This document shows positions 43,937 to 52,626 of a stretch of DNA of 64,000 nt, piece by piece; position 1 is the stretch's first letter, and each line of letters opens with the position of its first letter. This DNA comes from an uncultured Candidatus Actinomarina sp. (GTDB lineage Bacteria > Actinomycetota > Acidimicrobiia > Actinomarinales > Actinomarinaceae). The position numbers were made by a program, and so were the translations under genes. The stretch is taken from positions 1-64,000 of the forward strand of contig CACNFT010000005.1 of assembly GCA_902619825.1 (NCBI GenBank), written 5' to 3'. The notes beneath the pieces are model-generated. The model ran no database searches and was not told the DNA's origin. It saw nothing but the letters and a program-made list of their open reading frames with translations.

Positions 43937-44389
43937 TTATTGTTTCCACCAAGATTCATGTGGAAAATCCACCCATACATTTTCTGTATCTTTTGCTAAA
44001 TCCCTTATATAATAATGAGGTTCAAAATCGCATTCATTGTTCCACCAGAGCGATACAAATCTAACATCACATTCATGATTTATATTTTCTTTTATATATT
44101 CAGAAAGCCTTTCAAAGGTTTCACCGCTGTCACAAATATCATCAACAATAAGAACTTTTTCATCTTTAGACTTGGGTAAGTAATTTTCCCAATGTGGAAA
44201 ATCTCTTGTTGATGCATGTACTGGCTTAAATGGAATATTTAATTTATGAGAAATCATAACTCCGGGTATTAACCCTCCACGACTAATACCAACAATTACA
44301 TCTGGAACAAAATCATCTTTCTCAATAAGTTCACAAATTTCGTTTGTATCTTTTAGTTGTTCATCCCAAGAGTAAAATAATTTTTCCAT
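43937..44389 (-). CDS. Purine-type phosphoribosyltransferase (xanthine/hypoxanthine-guanine class)
   Basis: A 150-residue type I phosphoribosyltransferase. VGISRGGLIPGVMISHKL and the PRPP loop VLIVDDICDSGETF are clear; the C-terminal WVDFPHESWW resembles Gpt-like xanthine phosphoribosyltransferases (W-V-x-F-PW). It would convert a purine base to its monophosphate. I start at ATG 44389; an upstream TTG at 44413 is unlikely because TAGAAT, a good -10, lies between. It is divergent from a BMP-type nucleoside importer, which suggests joint use in purine salvage. Confidence 0.82.
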   Translation of the reverse strand: MEKLFYSWDEQLKDTNEICELIEKDDFVPDVIVGISRGGLIPGVMISHKLNIPFKPVHASTRDFPHWENYLPKSKDEKVLIVDDICDSGETFERLSEYIKENINHECDVRFVSLWWNNECDFEPHYYIRDLAKDTENVWVDFPHESWWKQ

Positions 44390-44487
44390 AATTGTAAGTG
44401 CTAATTCTATCAAAAATTTAAATCATAAATCTTGTTTCTTTCATAAAAAAATGATTCCTAAAAGAATAATGTACTGAAGCCAATGTC

Positions 44488-44493
44488 TATAAT
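44488..44493 (+). promoter_or_regulatory. -10 element TATAAT upstream of the BMP importer operon
   Basis: A perfect consensus -10 hexamer 24 bases before the ATG at 44518. No clear -35 is seen. It is followed by the strongest Shine-Dalgarno of the window, AGGAGGT at 44507-44513, four bases before the ATG, in line with high expression of a solute-binding protein. Confidence 0.6.
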
Positions 44494-44517
44494 GAAAATT
44501 ATGAAAAGGAGGTAAGG

Positions 44518-45525
44518 ATGCGCAAAAGTTGGGCAGTAGGCCTAATTATTATCAGTATTCTTACTATGGCCTGCGGTGGAGCCGCAGACGTAGATGATTA
44601 CAAAGCTGCATTTGTGTATGTAGGACCAGCTGACGATGGTGGATGGTCACAAGCACATGATGTGGGTCGACAATTCTTAGTAGATGAAACTGGAATCGAA
44701 ACAGCTTACACAGAGCTAATTCCTGAGGATGCTACTGAGTTCAGAACAGTTGCAGAAGCTTATATTGAACAAGGTTACAATATTATTTTTGGAACAACCT
44801 TTGGTTACATTGATGCTATGGCAGAAATGGCAGAGGAATATCCAGACGTAATATTCCTTCATTGTTCAGGCTACTTAAGTAATGACAGTAACTTTGGAAA
44901 CTATTTTGGAAAAATGTATCAACCAAGATACCTATCTGGTTTAGCTGCAGGAGCAATGACAGAATCAAACAAAATCGGTTATGTTGCTGCATTTCCTATT
45001 CCTGAGGTTATTAGAGGAATCAATGCTTTTGCTACTGGTGTAAAAGAAGTAAATCCAGATGCTACAGTTGAGGTTGTTTGGACATTCACATGGTTTGGAC
45101 CTGAAGAGGAAACTCAGGCAGCAAATGCTCTAATTGAGACAGGTGTGGATGTATTAGCTCAACACCAAGACTCACCTTCAACTGGTGTAGTTGCAGAAGC
45201 AAATGGAGCAAAATGGATCTCATATAACACTGCATACGGTCAAGAAGCTGCACCGGGCGCATTTGTTACAGCTCCAGTTTGGGCCTGGGGACCATATTAT
45301 GTTGACGTTGTAAATTCAATTATCGATGGTGAATTTGCAGGTGGTGCTTATTGGGGTGGAATGGATACTGGACTTGTCTCATTATATGACTTAAGCTCTG
45401 ATGTTCCATCTGACATTGCCGATTTAATTTCACAAAGAACAGATGAAATTATTGCAGGTGATTTTGATCCTCCAATAGTTGAGGAAGAGTTCATCGACAA
45501 CGTTATTGGTACAGTTAGCCCGTAA
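44518..45525 (+). CDS. BMP-family (PnrA-like) nucleoside ABC-transporter substrate-binding lipoprotein
   Basis: A 335-residue lipoprotein. The signal sequence has a lipobox ending LTMAC with the acylated Cys at residue 19. The mature part begins with YKAAFVYVGPADDGGWSQAHD and includes GTTFGYIDAMAEMAEEYPDVIF, the BMP/PnrA pattern. Family members bind purine or other nucleosides. It is the first gene of the operon and is followed by a strong hairpin terminator at 45536-45570, which would make it more abundant than the ATPase and permeases downstream. Confidence 0.92.
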   Translation: MRKSWAVGLIIISILTMACGGAADVDDYKAAFVYVGPADDGGWSQAHDVGRQFLVDETGIETAYTELIPEDATEFRTVAEAYIEQGYNIIFGTTFGYIDAMAEMAEEYPDVIFLHCSGYLSNDSNFGNYFGKMYQPRYLSGLAAGAMTESNKIGYVAAFPIPEVIRGINAFATGVKEVNPDATVEVVWTFTWFGPEEETQAANALIETGVDVLAQHQDSPSTGVVAEANGAKWISYNTAYGQEAAPGAFVTAPVWAWGPYYVDVVNSIIDGEFAGGAYWGGMDTGLVSLYDLSSDVPSDIADLISQRTDEIIAGDFDPPIVEEEFIDNVIGTVSP

Positions 45526-45535
45526 CAATTATTTT

Positions 45536-45570
45536 TAAAACACTCCAGCTTTAATGCTGGAGTGTTTTTA
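45536..45570 (+). terminator. Rho-independent terminator between the binding-protein and ATPase genes
   Basis: A perfect hairpin with arms ACACTCCAGC and GCTGGAGTGT and a six-base loop (TTTAAT), flanked by A and T tracts. The stem is 13 bp with the A/T extension. It is 11 bases after the binding-protein stop and 14 before the ATPase start; partial read-through would set the expression ratio. Confidence 0.92.
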
Positions 45571-45583
45571 CTACCATTACTAA

Positions 45584-47080
45584 ATGAAAAAATATATTCT
45601 CGAAGCAAAAAATATTTCAAAATCTTTTGGAAATGTGAAAGCACTTGAGGATGTAAACTTCTATCTGCAAAAAGGAAAAATTCATGGCTTACTTGGGGAA
45701 AATGGTGCGGGTAAATCATCATTAATGAATATACTTTCGGGAATCTATCAGCCTGAAAAAGGAAGTATATATATTAATGATATTAAACAAAAAAGTCTTG
45801 ATCCTGAGTCTGCATCAGAACTTGGAATTGGAATGGTACACCAAGAATTCAGACTTATAGAAAGTTTTAGTATTCAAGACAACTTAACACTTTCAAAAGC
45901 AAATATTTATCAAGACAATTTCAAAGAAGCATATGACAAATATTCTGAAATATTTTCTTTATCTGTAAATCCTGAAAAGAAAATTGTACAACTTTCAGTT
46001 GGAGAAAAGCAAAAAATTGAAATAATGAAATTAATTTTTAAAAACAGCAACATTATGCTTTTAGATGAACCTACTGCTGTTTTGACACCTCAAGAAACAG
46101 ACCAACTAAGGATTTCTCTAGAAAGATTGTCAGATGAAGATGAAAAAACCATTGTATTGATTTCTCATAAACTTAGAGAAATCAGAGATTTTACAGAAAA
46201 AGTTTTTGTAATGAAAAATGGAAAAATGGTTGCTGAAGATCTTTCAACGGTAGATGTTACTGACGATGATCTTGTTGAATTAATGATGGGAAGTATGCAA
46301 AAATCAATTATCGACAAATCAAATAAGACTGGAGATACAAAATTAAGCGTAGAGTCAATCGAATATATCGATAGAGTAAGTAATTATAAGATTTTAGAAG
46401 ATATTAGTTTAGAAATAAAAGCTGGCGAAATTCTTGGCATTGCAGGAGTATCTGGAAATGGACAAGTAGAACTTGCAAATATTATTAGTGGTGTTGAGAT
46501 TGATTATTCTGGAAAAATATTCATTAATAATAAAGATGTTTCAAGAAAAGGAGTTAAGTCTCGAAAAAAACTTAATTTGTCTTACATTCCTGAAAATAGG
46601 CTTGGTGTAGGATTAGCACCAGGTGTCTCTGTTTTAGACAATTCAATAGTTAGAGATTATTTCAAAACAAGACTGGGTCCACATCTCTCTAGATCTAAAA
46701 CTGAAACTTATCTTGAAAGTTTAATTAAAAAATTTTCAATTAAAGCTCCAGATTCGAAGGCGGAAATATCAACTTTATCAGGTGGAAATATGCAGAAGTT
46801 ATTGATGGGAAGAGAGTTGGTCAGTAATCCAGAAGTAATTATTGCTTCGCAACCAACGAGAGGTCTTGATGTAAATGCTGTAGAAGCTATTCATACCTTG
46901 CTCGTTGACCAAAGAGATAAGGGCTCAGCTATTTTGTTGATTTCAGAGGATCTTGATGAATTATTTAAATTAAGCAATCGTCTACATGTTATGTATGAAG
47001 GAAAAATTGTAAAATCATTCGACATTGACAATGCAGATATTAATAATGTTGGTCTTGCAATGGCAGGTGTAATTGAATAA
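45584..47080 (+). CDS. Nucleoside/sugar ABC-transporter ATPase with two ABC domains
   Basis: A 498-residue ATPase of the RbsA/NupA type. The first domain has LGENGAGKSS, signature LSVGEKQK and LLDEPTAVLTP. The second has AGVSGNGQ at the Walker A position (degenerate, as usual in this family), signature LSGGNMQK and Walker B-like VIIASQPTRGLDV. It energises the BMP-type importer and overlaps the first permease gene by 8 bases. It is transcribed past the terminator at 45536-45570 or from a separate promoter. Confidence 0.92.
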   Translation: MKKYILEAKNISKSFGNVKALEDVNFYLQKGKIHGLLGENGAGKSSLMNILSGIYQPEKGSIYINDIKQKSLDPESASELGIGMVHQEFRLIESFSIQDNLTLSKANIYQDNFKEAYDKYSEIFSLSVNPEKKIVQLSVGEKQKIEIMKLIFKNSNIMLLDEPTAVLTPQETDQLRISLERLSDEDEKTIVLISHKLREIRDFTEKVFVMKNGKMVAEDLSTVDVTDDDLVELMMGSMQKSIIDKSNKTGDTKLSVESIEYIDRVSNYKILEDISLEIKAGEILGIAGVSGNGQVELANIISGVEIDYSGKIFINNKDVSRKGVKSRKKLNLSYIPENRLGVGLAPGVSVLDNSIVRDYFKTRLGPHLSRSKTETYLESLIKKFSIKAPDSKAEISTLSGGNMQKLLMGRELVSNPEVIIASQPTRGLDVNAVEAIHTLLVDQRDKGSAILLISEDLDELFKLSNRLHVMYEGKIVKSFDIDNADINNVGLAMAGVIE

Positions 47081-48131
47081 CTTTAAACTTTTTAAAAGAC
47101 AAACAGTAAATGAACTATCAACTTTTTACTCTTTTTTAATAGGATTTATAATTGCCATAATTATTGGTTCGATAATATTACTTATACAGGACAAAAATCC
47201 AATAGATACTTTTTCATTAATGTTAAGACTCTCTGTGGGAAGTGTTAATAGCTTAAGCTCATCTTTAAATAAAGCGATTCCACTTATACTTGCTGGTCTG
47301 GGAATTTCTATTATTAATTCTGTCAAGTTATGGAATATTGGTGCAGAAGGCCAAATTTTCTTAGGGGCCATTGCAGTAAATTTTATTTACATAAATACTC
47401 AATTTAATAACCCCTCATTTCATATTCTCGTTTTGCTCCTTGCTGGTTTTGTTGGTGGATCAGTTTGCATATTGATACCAGCAATAACAAAAGTAGTTTT
47501 TGGCGTAAATGAAATAATTACGACACTATTAACAAACTATATAGTTTTTGGTGTGACAATTTTTCTTATTAATGGTCCATGGAAAGATCCTAAGTCTTTA
47601 AATTTTCCAGCTGCAGCATATGTCGGTGAGGAAGTATTTTTACCGACAGTAATTGGGAAGCTTAGTTTTGGATTTTTAATATGTATACTTTTTACTTTCG
47701 TAGCTCATTATCTCAAAAATAAATCTGTATTTGGTTTTGAAATGAGAATTGCTGGTGGGTCTGCAATGACTGCTATTTATGCAGGAATTAATGCAAAACA
47801 AAAAGCTTTTATTGCCATGTTGATTGGTGGAGGTTTTGCTGGACTTGCAGGTGCTATCGAATTGTTAAGCCAAACACACAGAGTCTCTACTGGAATTTCG
47901 CAAGGTTTTGGATATACGGCAATAATTGTTGCTGCAATTACTGGCATGAGACCACTTGGAATTTTCTTAGTTGGTTCTTTATTTGGTGCTCTCTCAATTG
48001 GTGGATCTGTAATACAAACAATTGGAGTAAGTACTTATATTGCAGATATAATTCAGGCTTCAACTCTTTTTGGTGCACTTATAATTCAATTTTTCTTTAC
48101 TTATCAAATAAAAAGAGTAGAAAATGATTGA
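47073..48131 (+). CDS. Nucleoside ABC-transporter permease, first subunit (NupP type)
   Basis: A 352-residue permease with about nine membrane segments. WNIGAEGQIFLGAIA and GVNEIITTLLTNYIV followed later by GGGFAGLAGAIELL are conserved in BMP-type (BPD_transp_2) permeases. It overlaps the ATPase by 8 bases and the second permease by 8, so the two permease subunits are made together. It forms the membrane channel with the next gene product. Confidence 0.9.
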   Translation: MNNFKLFKRQTVNELSTFYSFLIGFIIAIIIGSIILLIQDKNPIDTFSLMLRLSVGSVNSLSSSLNKAIPLILAGLGISIINSVKLWNIGAEGQIFLGAIAVNFIYINTQFNNPSFHILVLLLAGFVGGSVCILIPAITKVVFGVNEIITTLLTNYIVFGVTIFLINGPWKDPKSLNFPAAAYVGEEVFLPTVIGKLSFGFLICILFTFVAHYLKNKSVFGFEMRIAGGSAMTAIYAGINAKQKAFIAMLIGGGFAGLAGAIELLSQTHRVSTGISQGFGYTAIIVAAITGMRPLGIFLVGSLFGALSIGGSVIQTIGVSTYIADIIQASTLFGALIIQFFFTYQIKRVEND

Positions 48132-49047
48132 TATTCAACTTATTGGACTTTTAAATGCAACATTGCAAGCAGCAACTTTGTTATTCATTGCTGCATTGGG
48201 AGAATTAATTACCGAAAAATCTGGAATACTCAACCTTGGAGTAGAAGGTATGATCTCAGTTGGTGCGGTAACTGGCTTCATGACAGCAATTAATACGGAA
48301 AATATATTCCTGGCAGTTTTAGTTGGTGTTTTGTCTTCCTCTATCTTTGCATCAATACATGCACTTGTTACTGTTGTTTTAAAACAAGACCAAACAGTCT
48401 CAGGATTGATTCTTACAATTTTAGGTTTAGCCCTCTCATCATTACTTGGGAAAAATTACGTCGGAAGAAAGCTTGTTACAAAATTAGAAAGTGTTAGCTC
48501 AATAACAGAACCTTCAAATATAATTGAGGTCTTAATCAGCCAAAATATAATCTTTTATTTAGCTGTTGTTTTAATGATATCTACATCCTTTGTATTAAAA
48601 CGAACAATGTTTGGTAGAAGGCTTGAAGCTGTCGGGGAGGACTCTAAATCATCAGATTCAATGGGTTTAAAAGTTGCAAAAACACAATTTATCGCAACTT
48701 GTGTAGGAGGTGCATTTGCAGGACTTTCAGGTGTTTATCTCACACTAAGTTATGTTCCATATTGGACTGATAACATGACTTCAGGAAGAGGCTGGATTGC
48801 TTTAGCACTTGTTATATTTGGGGGTTGGAAGCCATATAGAACTGCTTTGGGTGCACTTTTGTTTGGATTTCTAGAAGCCTTGGTTCCAAGATTACAAACT
48901 TATGGTTTTGAATTAAGTCCTTACATAGTAAAAATAACTCCATACGTAATTACGATTTTGGTTTTAGTTATTCTTACAATCTATAAAGGAGGAAAGACAG
49001 GAGCACCTAGAAATATTGGAGTTCCATTTTTTCGAGAAAATAGATAA
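48124..49047 (+). CDS. Nucleoside ABC-transporter permease, second subunit (NupQ type)
   Basis: A 307-residue permease with eight or nine membrane segments. ALGELITEKSGILNLGVEGMI and VGGAFAGLSGVYLTLSY are typical of the second permease of BMP-type importers. It ends the importer operon; a 7-bp hairpin follows and then the pyr operon. Confidence 0.9.
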   Translation: MIDIQLIGLLNATLQAATLLFIAALGELITEKSGILNLGVEGMISVGAVTGFMTAINTENIFLAVLVGVLSSSIFASIHALVTVVLKQDQTVSGLILTILGLALSSLLGKNYVGRKLVTKLESVSSITEPSNIIEVLISQNIIFYLAVVLMISTSFVLKRTMFGRRLEAVGEDSKSSDSMGLKVAKTQFIATCVGGAFAGLSGVYLTLSYVPYWTDNMTSGRGWIALALVIFGGWKPYRTALGALLFGFLEALVPRLQTYGFELSPYIVKITPYVITILVLVILTIYKGGKTGAPRNIGVPFFRENR

Positions 49048-49050
49048 TTA

Positions 49051-49075
49051 ACCAAACGTATTCAACAAGTTTGGT
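49051..49075 (+). terminator. Weak hairpin after the importer operon
   Basis: Arms ACCAAAC and GTTTGGT with an 11-base loop, directly after the permease stop (49047). No T tract follows, only alternating AT, so it is at best a weak terminator or a 3-prime end stabiliser. Confidence 0.4.
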
Positions 49076-49094
49076 AATATATATATAGCTTTAA

Positions 49095-49119
49095 ACAATG
49101 TCAGCGAGCATTGAAAGGA
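49095..49119 (+). promoter_or_regulatory. PyrR-binding-loop-like hairpin overlapping the pyrR ribosome-binding site
   Basis: Arms CAATG (49096-49100) and CATTG (49109-49113) enclose the loop TCAGCGAG, which fits the CNGNGAG core of the PyrR RNA-binding consensus. The Shine-Dalgarno AAAGGA (49114-49119) follows immediately and pyrR starts at 49124. An AT-rich -10-like stretch lies at 49078-49087, so the mRNA may begin near the hairpin. This fits translational repression of the pyr operon by PyrR. Confidence 0.45.
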
Positions 49120-49123
49120 TAAA

Positions 49124-49600
49124 ATGACAATAGATAAAATTCTATTCCGCCTCAGTAAAGAAATCATTGAATCAAACACAGATAATCCATACTTATTAGG
49201 CATACCAAAAAGAGGAGATCTTCTAGCTCAAAGGATATCTAATAATTTATTGAGCGAAAACTTTAAACACGACATAGGAAAAGTAGATTACTTACCGTTC
49301 AGAGATGATTTAGATAAGAATCCAAAAAAGAACAATCTTGCTATATCACCAAAAGATAGAGAAGTTATATTAATTGATGACGTTATTTATACCGGCAGAA
49401 CATTAAGGGCATCTATTGAAGCTGTAATGTACTCTGGTCGACCTAAATCTATTTCACTTTTATGTTTAATTGACCGAGGACATAGAGAATTACCTATCAC
49501 CCCTAAATTTGTAGGTAAAAATATACCAACTAATCAAGATGAGTATGTTTCCGTTTTTTTGAAAGAAATAGATAACGAAGACAAGGTCGAGGTTACATAG
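49124..49600 (+). CDS. pyrR: Pyrimidine operon regulator PyrR (uracil-phosphoribosyltransferase-like)
   Basis: A 158-residue PRTase-fold regulator. The PRPP loop IDDVIYTGRT is at residues 84-93, and GRPKSISLLCLIDRGHRELP with FVGKNIPT is diagnostic of PyrR. It binds pyr mRNA when UMP is abundant. The N-terminal half is divergent in the IVGIxxRG region (LLGIPKRGDLLA). It is the first gene of the pyr operon, three bases before pyrB, with a candidate target hairpin just upstream. Confidence 0.92.
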   Translation: MTIDKILFRLSKEIIESNTDNPYLLGIPKRGDLLAQRISNNLLSENFKHDIGKVDYLPFRDDLDKNPKKNNLAISPKDREVILIDDVIYTGRTLRASIEAVMYSGRPKSISLLCLIDRGHRELPITPKFVGKNIPTNQDEYVSVFLKEIDNEDKVEVT

Positions 49601-49602
49601 AA

Positions 49603-50481
49603 ATGAAACATCTTTTAGATTTTCAAGATGTAAACAAAAATCATTTAGAAAATCTAATTGACAAAACTAGAAGTCTTGAAGTTAAACTAGAAAATCTCGG
49701 CTCTTTAGCTCTATTAAAGTTTGACGAACCTTCAACAAGAACGAGACTTTCTTTTGCAATAGCAGCAGATAAACTTGGAATTAAAACTTTCGAAACTTCA
49801 GATGTAGTATCGGCGAAACAAAAAGGGGAAATTCTTAAACATGAGATAGAGACATATGTTTCTATGGGTATTGAAGTTTTAGTATTAAGGACAAAAGAAA
49901 ATAATATCGATGATTATCGAGAATTTAATAACATCAGTGTTATAAGTGCTGGTTTTGGAAATAAATCTCATCCAACTCAAGCATTGATAGATATATCTAC
50001 ACTATATAGCCTGAATAAAATCAATGAAAAACGTACCCCTGTAACTTATGTTGGGGACGTAAAACATTCAAGAGTTTTTGAATCTGGAAGACAGCTCCTA
50101 AATATATTAGGATTCAAAGTTGGTGTCTTTACAGATAAAAAACTATTACCCGACAATAAAAATGACCTTGAAATTTATCAATCATGGGATGAAGTATTTG
50201 AAAATTCTAACGCAATAGAACTTCTAAGAATACAGAAAGAAAGATTAGAAGACAATGAAGAACTAAGCTTTGACGAATACATAAATAGTTATCAACTTAC
50301 AAATGAAGTTTTAAGTAAATCTCAAAGTGATTTAGCTGTTCTTCATCCAATGCCAATCAATATTGGTATTGAGATTTCTAAAGAAGCTATTGAAGATAGC
50401 AAAATGAAATATAAAGACCAGCTTTTACACGCAATACCTTCACGAGTTACAGCCTTCAAATATGTAAGGGATGAAATATGA
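49603..50481 (+). CDS. pyrB: Aspartate carbamoyltransferase catalytic subunit
   Basis: A 292-residue enzyme joining carbamoyl phosphate and aspartate. The carbamoyl-phosphate loop is STRTR at residues 44-48, then SHPTQALIDI and, toward the end, LHPMPINIGIEIS (HPxP). No regulatory subunit gene (pyrI) is present, as usual for this group. It is slightly shorter than typical (about 305-310). It overlaps pyrC by 4 bases (ATGA). Confidence 0.94.
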   Translation: MKHLLDFQDVNKNHLENLIDKTRSLEVKLENLGSLALLKFDEPSTRTRLSFAIAADKLGIKTFETSDVVSAKQKGEILKHEIETYVSMGIEVLVLRTKENNIDDYREFNNISVISAGFGNKSHPTQALIDISTLYSLNKINEKRTPVTYVGDVKHSRVFESGRQLLNILGFKVGVFTDKKLLPDNKNDLEIYQSWDEVFENSNAIELLRIQKERLEDNEELSFDEYINSYQLTNEVLSKSQSDLAVLHPMPINIGIEISKEAIEDSKMKYKDQLLHAIPSRVTAFKYVRDEI

Positions 50482-51533
50482 TTGAAATTCCTGGATTTAT
50501 CGATCTACATACCCATACAAGATATCCTGACAATAATAAATTTCCTTTCATCGATATCGATGATTCAGCAATTAATGGTGGTTTCTCAACAATCCTCGCA
50601 ATGCCAAATTCTGAAATACCTATTGACTCAATCAAAAACCTACGAATTGCAGAGGAAATAGACAAAAAATTAAAAACAAAGGTACACCGTGTTGGCTCAT
50701 TGACCATAAATTTAGAAGGAAAAGAACTTGTTAATTATAAAGAATTCGTTGAAAACGGTATCACAATTTTTTCAGATGATGGAAAATCTTTAATTGATGA
50801 TCATTTAGCTGATGAGGCATTTAAACAAATTAGCAAACTTGGTGGTGCAGTCTTTCAACATTGTGAAAAAAGTTGTCACTCCAAGCCTGGTGATATTGCT
50901 CCACCAAATAGTGATAGTGACTTGATTCCAATAAATAATGATGAGGAGTTGGAAGTTCTTGAAAGAGACTTAAGTTTATCTGAAAAATACGGAACAAGAT
51001 ACCATGCTCAGCACCTTTCAACTTTTGAAAGTGTTCAGCTGATAAAAAAAGCAAAACAAGAGGGTCTTCCTGTCACTGCGGAAGTAACACCACATCATAT
51101 ACTTCTAAATAATGAAAATTTAGACACAAATAATGGACTATTTAAGATGTACCCACCCCTCAGAACTGAAAAGGACAGAGAGGGATTGGTTGATGGCTTA
51201 CAGTCTGAAATTATAGATGTCATTGCTACAGATCACGCACCTCATAAAGCAGAAACTAAAAATGTCCCTTTTAAGGATGCTAATCGTGGCGTTGTTGGTC
51301 TTGAATCAGCTTTTCCTTTGATTTATAGTTCAAATATTTTTGATATAGATCAAATGTTGAAATTTTTAGTCGTAAATCCTACAAAAATACTCAATGAACT
51401 TGGTTACGAAATTCCCAAGACGATAAATACATGGAAGAAATCAAAGTCAGTTTTTATTACAAAATCAAAATTCAAAAATTCATTATTTGAAAATGAAAAT
51501 ATAGAAATTGTAAGGGTTCTTTCAGGTGTATAA
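50478..51533 (+). CDS. pyrC: Dihydroorotase, short form
   Basis: A 351-residue amidohydrolase. It begins almost directly with PGFIDLHTHTRYPD (metal-binding HTH); further ligands are in FQHCEKS, YHAQHLST and ATDHAPH with the catalytic Asp. Typical class I dihydroorotases have about 50 residues of beta-sandwich before this point; they are missing here. The preceding sequence is pyrB coding sequence, so this is not a wrong start. It overlaps carA by 8 bases. Role: closure of the dihydroorotate ring. Confidence 0.88.
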   Translation: MIEIPGFIDLHTHTRYPDNNKFPFIDIDDSAINGGFSTILAMPNSEIPIDSIKNLRIAEEIDKKLKTKVHRVGSLTINLEGKELVNYKEFVENGITIFSDDGKSLIDDHLADEAFKQISKLGGAVFQHCEKSCHSKPGDIAPPNSDSDLIPINNDEELEVLERDLSLSEKYGTRYHAQHLSTFESVQLIKKAKQEGLPVTAEVTPHHILLNNENLDTNNGLFKMYPPLRTEKDREGLVDGLQSEIIDVIATDHAPHKAETKNVPFKDANRGVVGLESAFPLIYSSNIFDIDQMLKFLVVNPTKILNELGYEIPKTINTWKKSKSVFITKSKFKNSLFENENIEIVRVLSGV

Positions 51534-52626
51534 AAAAGCAATTCTGTTGAATCAAAATGGTGATGAATTTCTAGGTTGGACAACTGAAATATTTGAGCCA
51601 ACAACTGGAGAACTTATTTTCAATACAGCGATGACTGGGTTTGTCGAAATATTAAGTGATCCATCATATATAAATCAGATTGTAACTTTTACTTCCTCAC
51701 ATATAGGAAATTACGGTATGTCAAAAAATGATTTTGAATCCAATAAACCAAAAATTGAAGCAGCAATTGGAAATTCTTTTACAAACACTCCATCTTCATG
51801 GAGATCTGAGAAATCAATAACGTCATGGTTGAAAGAATATGAGATTCCATACAGTGGTGGATTTGATGTAAGAAATATAACAAAATATCTAAGAGACAAC
51901 GGTTCGAGTATGTTTGCACTTGGTATAGATGTCGATACAAGAGATTTAAAGGAAATTTTATCAAAAGCAAAAAATATTCTTGGTGACAGTTCAGCAATGA
52001 CTGCAGGAAACCAGAATAATGAAAACACTCCAACTGAAGGAAAGATTGGAATTATAGATCTTGGAGCTAAAAGAAGCATTATAAAAGTGCTTGAAGACCA
52101 TGATTACAAAGTTGTAATGATCTCCCCCTCTACGACATCAAATGAGATTTTAAAAATGAATTTAAAAGGTCTTTTAATTTCGAACGGACCAGGTGACCCA
52201 AGATCATTGCTTACAGTAATAGATACCGTTCAAAACCTTATAGGAAAACTTCCAATATTTGGAATTTGTCTTGGTCATCAAATACTTGCTTTGGCTTGTG
52301 GTCTTAAAGTTAAAAAAATGCAATTTGGTCATCATGGTTCAAATCACCCAGTTGAAATAGAGGGAATAAAAAAAGCACTAATAACCGCACAGAACCATGG
52401 TTTCTCTATTGAGGAGTTTGAAGATGGGTTTGAGCATGAAAATTATGGAAACATTAGTGTCTTTGCAAGGAATTTAAATGATGGAACAAATGAAGGAATT
52501 AGTCTTTGGGATTCCATGGCGTACTCAGTTCAATTTCATCCAGAATCAGGACCTGGTACAACTGATGGATTACAAATTTTTAATCCTTTTTTTGAAATGA
52601 TTGAGAATAACTATGCCAAAAAATAA
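51526..52626 (+). CDS. carA: Carbamoyl-phosphate synthase small subunit (glutaminase)
   Basis: A 366-residue subunit. The N-terminal domain has [17 protein letters not shown]; the class I glutamine amidotransferase domain has the nucleophile Cys in [13 protein letters not shown] and the His/Glu in FHPESGPG. It provides ammonia to CarB. The start is GTG, overlapping pyrC by 8 bases. It overlaps carB by 14 bases. Confidence 0.95.
   Translation: MYKKAILLNQNGDEFLGWTTEIFEPTTGELIFNTAMTGFVEILSDPSYINQIVTFTSSHIGNYGMSKNDFESNKPKIEAAIGNSFTNTPSSWRSEKSITSWLKEYEIPYSGGFDVRNITKYLRDNGSSMFALGIDVDTRDLKEILSKAKNILGDSSAMTAGNQNNENTPTEGKIGIIDLGAKRSIIKVLEDHDYKVVMISPSTTSNEILKMNLKGLLISNGPGDPRSLLTVIDTVQNLIGKLPIFGICLGHQILALACGLKVKKMQFGHHGSNHPVEIEGIKKALITAQNHGFSIEEFEDGFEHENYGNISVFARNLNDGTNEGISLWDSMAYSVQFHPESGPGTTDGLQIFNPFFEMIENNYAKK

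Noticed and set aside
44389-44517. Purine riboswitch in the leader between the PRTase and the BMP importer
   Set aside because: I looked for the conserved three-way-junction sequences and found none; the space is taken by a -10 and a Shine-Dalgarno.
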